A stretch of DNA of 64,000 bases from positions 682,001 to 746,000 of the forward strand of contig NZ_BKCF01000001.1 in assembly GCF_009014635.1 (NCBI RefSeq). The letters are read 5' to 3'. Source of the stretch: Patiriisocius marinistellae. GTDB taxonomy: Bacteria; Bacteroidota; Bacteroidia; Flavobacteriales; Flavobacteriaceae. Under the pieces are notes generated by a model that saw nothing but the letters and a program-made list of their open reading frames with translations, had not been told where the DNA came from and ran no database searches. The translations under genes were made by a program, and so were the position numbers. Positions 58,078-64,000 of the stretch are shown piece by piece. Numbering within the stretch: the first letter of the stretch is position 1; every line of letters begins with the position of its first letter.

Positions 58078-59052
58078 TTATACTTTCCTTTTCATTAACC
58101 AATTTGCAAATTCTTTTAGCTCGTTTTTCTTTTCTTCGGAAATTTTAATCAAATTTAAAACTGAGATTGCTTTATTAGTATAGTATTCAATTTCATTTTC
58201 AGTAGCTGTCGCCGCACCAGTTTTTTGAAACATTTGTTTTACAATTTCAATTTTTTCCGAAGGATTTTCTGGAGCACTTTTAAAATGATTACTTAAAATT
58301 TCGGCTTCCGAAACCGTACTGTTTTTTAATGCTGTCAAATATAAAAATGTCTTTTTGTTTGTAATGATATCACCGCCCACTTGTTTCCCAAAAGTTTCTG
58401 GATTTCCAAAAGCATCTAAATAATCATCTTGTAATTGAAAAGCAATACCCAGATATTTTCCGAAGTCATAAATACCTTGCTCACAAGATGAAGAAGCACC
58501 AGCTACAATTGCACCCATTTGCATTGCAGCGCCTATTAATACTGCGGTTTTATATTCAATCATTTTGATGTACTCAGGTATTGTTACATCATCTCTCGTT
58601 TCAAAATCAACATCATATTGTTGTCCTTCACAGACCTCGAGAGCTGTTTTGCTAAACAATTTTGCAAGTTGTTGAAACATTTGAGGTTCATATTCCTCAA
58701 AAAGCTGGTATGCTAAAATTAACATGGCGTCACCAGAAAGTATTCCAGTATTGATATCCCATTTTTCATGCACTGTCACCTTACCTCTTCTTAAAGGAGC
58801 ATCATCCATAATGTCATCATGTATCAATGAAAAGTTATGAAACAGCTCTACTGCAAGTGCAGCATTCATTGCTTTTTTAAAATCTGCCGAAAAGAAATCT
58901 GCGGTCATTAAGGTGAGTAGAGGTCTTATACGTTTTCCGCCAAGTGTCAAAATATATTTAATAGGCTCGTACAATTGTACGGGTTCTTTTAGTGCAACGG
59001 TAGCGTCTAGGTGTTCAAGGAGCGCGTCACTATATTTTTGAAGTTGAATCAT
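58078..59052 (-). CDS. Polyprenyl synthetase (trans-isoprenyl diphosphate synthase)
   Basis: The 324-residue enzyme joins isopentenyl diphosphate units to an allylic primer, likely making geranylgeranyl or a longer all-trans diphosphate for quinones or carotenoids. It shows KRIRPLL (about 55-61), the first Asp-rich motif LIHDDIMDDAPLRRG (about 76-90) and the second FQLQDDYLDAFG (about 210-221), with FGKQVGGD after it. The two residues before the first motif (SL) do not decide chain length clearly. It works downstream of dxs in isoprenoid synthesis but the genes are not linked. Confidence 0.92.
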   Translation of the reverse strand: MIQLQKYSDALLEHLDATVALKEPVQLYEPIKYILTLGGKRIRPLLTLMTADFFSADFKKAMNAALAVELFHNFSLIHDDIMDDAPLRRGKVTVHEKWDINTGILSGDAMLILAYQLFEEYEPQMFQQLAKLFSKTALEVCEGQQYDVDFETRDDVTIPEYIKMIEYKTAVLIGAAMQMGAIVAGASSSCEQGIYDFGKYLGIAFQLQDDYLDAFGNPETFGKQVGGDIITNKKTFLYLTALKNSTVSEAEILSNHFKSAPENPSEKIEIVKQMFQKTGAATATENEIEYYTNKAISVLNLIKISEEKKNELKEFANWLMKRKV

Positions 59053-59174
59053 TTGGCAATTTTTGATTGCAAAAATACTATAAGAGGGTAGAATGAATTG
59101 AAATTTACTCTAAAATATTGTTACCTATATATAGGTGCTACAATTAAAACTAATGTTAAATAATTGTAAAAACT

Positions 59175-59206
59175 TTGGAAACTTTTTTGGTTTTAATAGT
59201 TTCCAA
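59175..59206 (+). promoter_or_regulatory. Inverted repeat, candidate operator for the TetR regulator
   Basis: TTGGAAACT (59175-59183) and AGTTTCCAA (59198-59206) are perfect inverted repeats spaced by 14 bases, just upstream of the tetR-efflux promoter. TetR proteins often bind such dyads next to their own gene. Binding is inferred from position only. Confidence 0.45.
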
Positions 59207-59212
59207 GGGTAT

Positions 59213-59241
59213 ATTTGCAAAACATTTGCAAAACATATTTG
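59213..59241 (+). promoter_or_regulatory. Promoter and tandem repeat before the efflux operon
   Basis: ATTTGCAAAAC occurs twice in tandem (59213-59223 and 59224-59234). The TTTG of the first copy and CATATTTG at the end (one mismatch from TAnnTTTG) are 16 bases apart, which fits the -33/-7 pair. The start codon of tetR follows about 75 bases later, behind an AGGAGTAGGG ribosome-binding-like stretch. Confidence 0.5.
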
Positions 59242-59316
59242 TCGTAAAATATTGATTGCAAATTATTAATTTAAACCTTATAGGGTAAAAATATATATTA
59301 GATTTTAGGAGTAGGG

Positions 59317-59922
59317 ATGACAGATAAGATAATACAAAAAGCTTCAGAAATGTTTATGACACTTGGTTTTAAGAGTGTTACAATGGACGACATTGCTCAT
59401 GAAATGGGTATTTCGAAGAAGACAATTTATACGCATTTTAATAATAAAGAAACAATTATAGCGGTGGTAACTGATGCTATTTTTGAAATAATTTCAAAAG
59501 ATATTGATTGCATTTGTAGTCAAAACAAAAACCCTATTGAAGAACTTTATGACATTAAGAAACGCGTGATAGACCATATGAGGAATGAAAAAACTTCACC
59601 TTGGCATCAATTACAGAAATATTACCCTTCAATTCATGGCAATATTAAGCGGAGACAATTTAGTTTTATGCAAGAATGTGTTTTGAAAAATTTAAATCGT
59701 GGTCTTGAACAAAAATTATATAGAGATAATATTGATGTACAATTTGTCTCTAGAATTTATTTTAAAGGACTTACAGGAATTAAAGAAGAAGACCTTTTTC
59801 CGCTCTCTATGTTTTCTGGAGATACACTTTACGAAATGTATTTAGAATATCACTTACGTGGTATTGTAACTCCAGAAGGCAGAAAAATACTCAACCAACT
59901 CATCAAATCAAACCAGAACTAA
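59317..59922 (+). CDS. TetR/AcrR family transcriptional regulator of efflux operon
   Basis: The 201-residue protein has the TetR helix-turn-helix at about 19-50 (TMDDIAHEMGISKKTIYTHF followed by NNKETI). The C-terminal ligand domain is variable. It is the first gene of the four-gene efflux set, overlapping the tolC-like gene by one base (TAATG), so it probably represses its own operon until an effector binds. A purine-rich stretch just before the ATG is an unusually clear Shine-Dalgarno-like site for this phylum. Confidence 0.92.
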   Translation: MTDKIIQKASEMFMTLGFKSVTMDDIAHEMGISKKTIYTHFNNKETIIAVVTDAIFEIISKDIDCICSQNKNPIEELYDIKKRVIDHMRNEKTSPWHQLQKYYPSIHGNIKRRQFSFMQECVLKNLNRGLEQKLYRDNIDVQFVSRIYFKGLTGIKEEDLFPLSMFSGDTLYEMYLEYHLRGIVTPEGRKILNQLIKSNQN

Positions 59923-61295
59923 TGAAAAAACACCTCATTATATTATTAACGGCACTTTCTGTTAGTGTAACTGCTCAAGAGTCGACATATTCTTTTTCTT
60001 TAGAAGAAGCCGTCACCTTTGCGATAGATAGTAATTACACTGCAATAAATGCAAGGAGAGATATTGCTAAAGCTTTAAAGCAAAAATGGGAAACAACTGC
60101 AACGGGATTACCGCAAGTAAGTGGTAATGTTTCATATCAAAATAATTTAAAACAACCCGTTACTCTTTTGCCTGCTGAAATTACTGGAGGTGAACCAGGT
60201 ACTTTTGTTCCAGTAACTTTTGGTACAAAACAAACAGCAAACGCGGTAGCAACATTAAATCAATTGATATTTGATGGTAGCTATCTCGTGGGATTAAAAG
60301 CAGCGAAATCTTTTTTGCGGTTTAGTGAAAATGCTAACGAAAAAACAAATCTCGAAGTTAGAAAGGGAGTTATTAACTCTTATGGTAGTGTGCTTCTATC
60401 TGATGAGTTGATTGCTATTTTTGAAAAAAACAAAGAAGCATTAGAAAAAAATCTTTTTGAAACTCGTGAAATTTTTAAAAATGGACTTACTGAAGAAGAG
60501 AGCGTAGAGCAACTTGAAATAACCTTACTAGACGTAGATACACAGTTAAGTAATGCCCGCCGCTCCTCAGTAATTGCAAGACAGATGTTTAATATCGCTT
60601 TAGGGATTGATGTAACTGCACCTGTTATGTTTACGGATGATTTAGATACATTAGCGCTACGCCAAGTAAGTTTAGAATTGTTAGATTCAAATTTAAACGT
60701 GGAAGAAAATGTAGATTATAAAATAGCACAAAATCTTACAGAGCAACGAGATCTTGAAATGCAACTAGAAAGAAGTAAAGCATTGCCTAGTTTAAATGCA
60801 TTTATCAATTACGGTGCTGCAGCAAATAGCGACAAGTTTACTTTTTTAAATGATAATCAAGTTTGGTTTCAATCGTCAATTTTAGGATTTAGCCTTGATA
60901 TCCCTATTTTTAGTAGTGGTCTTAGAAATGCTCGTACACAACGTGCAAAGATAGCCCTTGATCAAGCTAAGACAGAACTTGAAGAGACTAAACAACAAGT
61001 TAATCTTGATCTTAATACTGCAAAAAGTAATTACTTGTTTGCTATTGAAAAATATGAAAACTCTAAGAAAAATATTGAATTAGCAACTCGTATTGAAAAC
61101 AAAAATCAAGTAAAATTTACAGAGGGTTTAAGTACAAGTTTTGACTTACGTCAAGCCCAAACACAATTATATAGTGCACAACAACAATACTTTCAATCAA
61201 TGCTAGATTTAATAAATAGCAAAGCTGAAATAGAAACGGTATTAAACACACCGCAATTGAGAGTAACTTCAGAAGAAATAAAAAATAGATACTAA
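59922..61295 (+). CDS. TolC-family outer-membrane efflux protein
   Basis: The 457-residue protein starts with a signal peptide (MKKHLIILLTALSVSVTAQ). Two duplicated OEP (TolC-like) halves follow: FSLEEAVTFAIDSNYTAIN near 25-43 begins the first; QNLTEQRDLEMQLERSKALP near 266-285 begins the second. Long coiled helices end with YFQSMLDLINSKAEIETVLNT near 425-445. It makes the outer-membrane exit duct of the RND pump encoded downstream. Confidence 0.93.
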   Translation: MKKHLIILLTALSVSVTAQESTYSFSLEEAVTFAIDSNYTAINARRDIAKALKQKWETTATGLPQVSGNVSYQNNLKQPVTLLPAEITGGEPGTFVPVTFGTKQTANAVATLNQLIFDGSYLVGLKAAKSFLRFSENANEKTNLEVRKGVINSYGSVLLSDELIAIFEKNKEALEKNLFETREIFKNGLTEEESVEQLEITLLDVDTQLSNARRSSVIARQMFNIALGIDVTAPVMFTDDLDTLALRQVSLELLDSNLNVEENVDYKIAQNLTEQRDLEMQLERSKALPSLNAFINYGAAANSDKFTFLNDNQVWFQSSILGFSLDIPIFSSGLRNARTQRAKIALDQAKTELEETKQQVNLDLNTAKSNYLFAIEKYENSKKNIELATRIENKNQVKFTEGLSTSFDLRQAQTQLYSAQQQYFQSMLDLINSKAEIETVLNTPQLRVTSEEIKNRY

Positions 61296-61318
61296 TAAAA
61301 CTAATCGAAAATATACCA

Positions 61319-62485
61319 ATGAAAAAATTAATCACGCTTTTTAGTATTGCCTTATTAGTAGCCTCTTGTGGAAAAGGTGAAGAAAAAACTGTAGCGTCTG
61401 TATTAGAAACAGAAGATGTAGCTGCAATTACAGAGAAAAGAAAGGAATTAGCATTACAACAACAAGAGATAAATGCAGAGTTAAAAAAGCTAGATGCAAA
61501 ACTAAGCGAACTTAATCCTGATAAAAATATTCCTTTGGTAACATCATTTGTGGCAAAAGATACACTTTTTGAACATTTTGTAGAATTGCAAGGTGATGTT
61601 GAAACAGATCAAAATATTGTAATCACGCCAGAAATGGGGGGCGTACTTACAAATGTTTATATTAAAGAAGGACAAAAAGTAAGCAAAGGTCAAATACTAG
61701 CTAAAGTGGATGATGGTGGATTAAGCCAACAGTTAGCTCAAATGCAAGTGCAAGCGGATTTGGCAAAAACTACATTTGAAAGACAAGAGCGATTATGGAA
61801 TCAAAAAATAGGTAGTGAAATTCAATTTCTCCAGGCAAAATCAACTTATGAAGGACAGTTAAAAGCAATTAACTCAATGAAGCAACAAGTGGGAAAATCG
61901 AATGTTAGAGCACCTTTTTCAGGAACTATTGATGATTTAATTACTGAGCGTGGTAGTGTTGTTTCGCCAGGGACAACTTCATTAATGCGTATTGTAAGTT
62001 TAAATGACATGCACATAAAGACAAATGTACCTGAAGGATACCTCTCTGATGTTGTTACAGGCAAGGATGTAGAGGTGTTTTTTCCAGTATTGAATAAAAG
62101 AATGGAGGCTAAAGTAAGTCAAACAGGAAACTATATTAACCCTAATAATAGAACTTATAAAATTGAGATTGATATTCCCAATAAGGAAAAGGATATTAAG
62201 CCTAATTTAACAGCTCGCCTTAAAATTAATGATTACACACGCCCTAACTCTATCTTAATTCCACAAAGTATAATTAGTGAAAATGCAATGGGAGATCAAT
62301 ACGTATATGTTTTGTCTAATAAAAAAGGAGAAGAGGCTGTAGCAAAGAGGGTAATTGTTAAACCAGGAAAAACGCAAGGTGATTCAATAGAAATTCTTGA
62401 AGGCTTAAAAGCAGGTGATGAGATTATTGAAGAAGGAGCACGAAGTGTGAAAGACGGTCAAACCGTAAAATTAATCTCATACTAA
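61319..62485 (+). CDS. RND efflux periplasmic adaptor (membrane fusion) lipoprotein
   Basis: The 388-residue protein has a lipoprotein signal (MKKLITLFSIALLVASC, Cys17). A short coiled coil at about 35-65 comes first (REELALQQQEINAELKKL-like helix), then the lipoyl/hairpin region (ITPEMGGVLTNVYIKEGQKV at about 105-124; VRAPFSGTIDDLITERGSVV at about 200-219), the beta-barrel and the membrane-proximal domain (NSILIPQSIIS). It links the inner pump to the outer duct. The early coiled coil before the barrel-sandwich domain is an unusual extra. It starts 23 bases after the TolC gene. Confidence 0.93.
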   Translation: MKKLITLFSIALLVASCGKGEEKTVASVLETEDVAAITEKRKELALQQQEINAELKKLDAKLSELNPDKNIPLVTSFVAKDTLFEHFVELQGDVETDQNIVITPEMGGVLTNVYIKEGQKVSKGQILAKVDDGGLSQQLAQMQVQADLAKTTFERQERLWNQKIGSEIQFLQAKSTYEGQLKAINSMKQQVGKSNVRAPFSGTIDDLITERGSVVSPGTTSLMRIVSLNDMHIKTNVPEGYLSDVVTGKDVEVFFPVLNKRMEAKVSQTGNYINPNNRTYKIEIDIPNKEKDIKPNLTARLKINDYTRPNSILIPQSIISENAMGDQYVYVLSNKKGEEAVAKRVIVKPGKTQGDSIEILEGLKAGDEIIEEGARSVKDGQTVKLISY

Positions 62486-62518
62486 CCATAAATATGTTCG
62501 CATTAGCGAAACCAAATC

Positions 62519-64000
62519 ATGGCAAAAAAGAAAAAAGATACCGAAAAAGAATTTAAACTCTCCAGCTGGGCTATAAATAATAAAACTACTATTTATGCGG
62601 CTATGGCACTTATCCTTTTTTTAGGATACAGCGCATATAATTCAATGCCGCGAGAGGCATTTCCAGAAATTAGAGAGACTAAAATTTATATTAGTTCATT
62701 GTTTCCAGGAAATACTGCAGAGGACATTGAAAAACTGATTACAGATCCATTAGAGGACAAATTGAAAACCGTGAGCGGAGTTACTGAATTGACCTCTACA
62801 TCACAGGAAGACTATTCAATGATTGTTGTTGAGTTTGATGATGACATTCCTGTAGAACAAGCAAAACAATTAGTTAAAGATGAGATTGACGGGGAAACAT
62901 CTGGTGAAGACTGGCCCACTTTTAATGGTGCAAAAATAGAGCCTAATGTTTTTGAGCTAAGTATGAGTGAAGAAATGCCCATTTTAAATATTAACATATC
63001 TGGGGATTATACTGTAATGCAATTGAAGGAATTTGGTGAATATCTTCAAGATGAAATAGAGAACCTAACGGAAATTAAAAAGGTGGATATTCGCGGTGCT
63101 CAAGAAAAAGAAGTAGAGGTTGCTGTTGATATTTATAAAATGATGGCGAGTAATGTGAGTTTTACAGACATTAGTAATGCCATTAGTAATGGAAATATGA
63201 CAATGTCTGCCGGAAACTTTAAGTCAAGTGGACAGCGTAGAACTATTAGAATTTTAGGTGAAATTGAAAACCCAAATGAGCTCAATAAATTTGTTGTAAA
63301 AAGTGAGGATGGGAATACGGTATATCTTGAGGATGTTGCTTCGGTATCATTTAGAGAGAAGGATAAAACAACATTTGCAAGAGAGTTTGGTGAGCAAGTT
63401 GTTATGCTAGATGTAAAAAAACGTTCAGGAAAAAACATGGTGGCTGCTGCAGAAAAAGTAGAGGTTATTGTAGCACAGGCAAAAGAGAATAAATTTCCAT
63501 CAGATTTAAAATTATCGATTAGTAATGATCAGTCTTCTAAAACCATTGGTCAGGTTGATGATTTAGTGAATAATATTATTTTCGGAATTATTCTCGTTGT
63601 AACAGTTTTAATGTTTTTCTTAGGATTTAAGAACGCTCTGTTTGTAGGTTTTGCAATCCCAATGTCTATGTTTATGTCATTGATGATATTGAGCTGGATG
63701 GGTTATACGCTTAACACTATGATTCTTTTTGGTTTAATTATGGGGCTAGGAATGCTTGTAGATAATGGTATTGTGGTTGTTGAAAACGTATATCGTTTAA
63801 TGGATGAGGAGGGGATGGGTAGAGTAGAGGCAGCTAAAAAAGGTATTGGTGAAATTGCATTTCCTATTATTATTTCTACTGCTACAACTGTAGCTGCATT
63901 TATACCTTTAGGATTATGGCCAGGTTTGATGGGGCAGTTCATGATTTATTTTCCTATAACACTTTCAGTGGTTCTTGGTTCTTCTTTATTTGTTGCTATT
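62519..64000 (+). CDS. RND efflux transporter, inner-membrane pump (truncated at window end)
   Basis: The frame is open from the ATG at 62519 to the window edge, giving the first 494 residues of an expected roughly 1,000-1,150. A cytoplasmic start (MAKKKKDTEKEFKLSSWAIN), TM1 (about 24-43) and the porter domain (SLFPGNTAEDIEKLITDPLE at about 62-81) lead into membrane helices with LIMGLGMLVDNGIVVVENVY near 413-432. That stretch contains the hydrophobic-Asp signature region of RND pumps. FPEIRETKIYISSLFPG resembles the AcrB/MdtB-type hydrophobic drug exporters more than metal (CusA) pumps. It is the last gene visible of the tetR-tolC-MFP-RND operon. Confidence 0.92.
   Translation, partial: MAKKKKDTEKEFKLSSWAINNKTTIYAAMALILFLGYSAYNSMPREAFPEIRETKIYISSLFPGNTAEDIEKLITDPLEDKLKTVSGVTELTSTSQEDYSMIVVEFDDDIPVEQAKQLVKDEIDGETSGEDWPTFNGAKIEPNVFELSMSEEMPILNINISGDYTVMQLKEFGEYLQDEIENLTEIKKVDIRGAQEKEVEVAVDIYKMMASNVSFTDISNAISNGNMTMSAGNFKSSGQRRTIRILGEIENPNELNKFVVKSEDGNTVYLEDVASVSFREKDKTTFAREFGEQVVMLDVKKRSGKNMVAAAEKVEVIVAQAKENKFPSDLKLSISNDQSSKTIGQVDDLVNNIIFGIILVVTVLMFFLGFKNALFVGFAIPMSMFMSLMILSWMGYTLNTMILFGLIMGLGMLVDNGIVVVENVYRLMDEEGMGRVEAAKKGIGEIAFPIIISTATTVAAFIPLGLWPGLMGQFMIYFPITLSVVLGSSLFVAI

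Noticed and set aside
59213-59234. Tandem ATTTGCAAAAC units considered as the start of a CRISPR or satellite array
   Set aside because: Only two 11-base copies exist and there are no spacers or cas genes; a promoter feature is more likely.
1-64000. Prophage, integrative element or defence island
   Set aside because: No integrase, transposase, phage structural, restriction or toxin-antitoxin genes and no attachment repeats were found; gene content is core plus transport functions.

Overview
This is a chromosomal segment of a low-GC, AT-rich marine-type member of the Flavobacteriaceae (Bacteroidota). The evidence is the TonB/SusC-SusD style outer-membrane receptors, proteins with a C-terminal type IX secretion (T9SS) sorting domain, Bacteroidota-type promoters (-7 element TAnnTTTG), a ribonucleotide reductase with its ATP-cone on the small subunit, and an intergenic repeat that I recognise from Flavobacterium-like genomes. 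The genus cannot be fixed from the sequence alone. There is no phage, integron, insertion sequence or CRISPR array; the window is ordinary chromosome with several accessory transport loci.

Layout. 1-3.9 kb (minus): end-to-end housekeeping genes prs, rplY, pth, ribF and the start of an HTTM-domain protein. 4-6.6 kb: a small membrane protein, tRNA-Leu(CAA), a META-like T9SS cargo, an N-acetylmuramidase without a signal peptide, and a small Cys-rich protein. 7-17 kb (plus): a seven-gene haem/iron acquisition operon behind a perfect palindrome that overlaps its promoter. It holds a TonB receptor, two HmuY-like haem-binding proteins, a DUF6607 protein, a secreted ankyrin protein, a DUF2271 protein and a PepSY-flavodoxin-reductase fusion. 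17-23 kb: LCAT-like hydrolase, VF530 (no normal start codon), HupE/UreJ-like protein, dCMP deaminase, S41 protease, MarC, DUF3109. 23-29 kb (minus): nrdB-nrdA, a 700-base AT-rich gap, ChrA, an exported protein. 29-38 kb: a phosphate-acquisition region with PiT, an OprO/P-type porin, and a beta-helix lipoprotein plus TonB receptor. Three promoters here share a 7-4-7 direct repeat exactly 18 bases before the -7 element, which looks like a Bacteroidota Pho box. 38-49 kb: dGTPase, M36 metalloprotease, dxs, tadA, cold-shock protein, ClC channel, aspS. 49-53 kb: an orphan SusC/SusD pair. 53-59 kb: sucB, sucA, an outer-membrane-like protein, polyprenyl synthase. 59-64 kb: a TetR-TolC-MFP-RND efflux operon running off the window end.

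The two most interesting systems are the haem operon, where outer-membrane capture proteins are co-transcribed with an inner-membrane flavin reductase fusion, and the inferred phosphate regulon, where a shared operator links the known phosphate transporter and porin to a beta-helix lipoprotein/TonB receptor pair of unknown substrate and possibly to a short untranslated or minipeptide-coding RNA. A 9-base motif, CTTCGGAAA, occurs at least 16 times in the 64 kb, far above expectation, on both strands and in genes and gaps alike.
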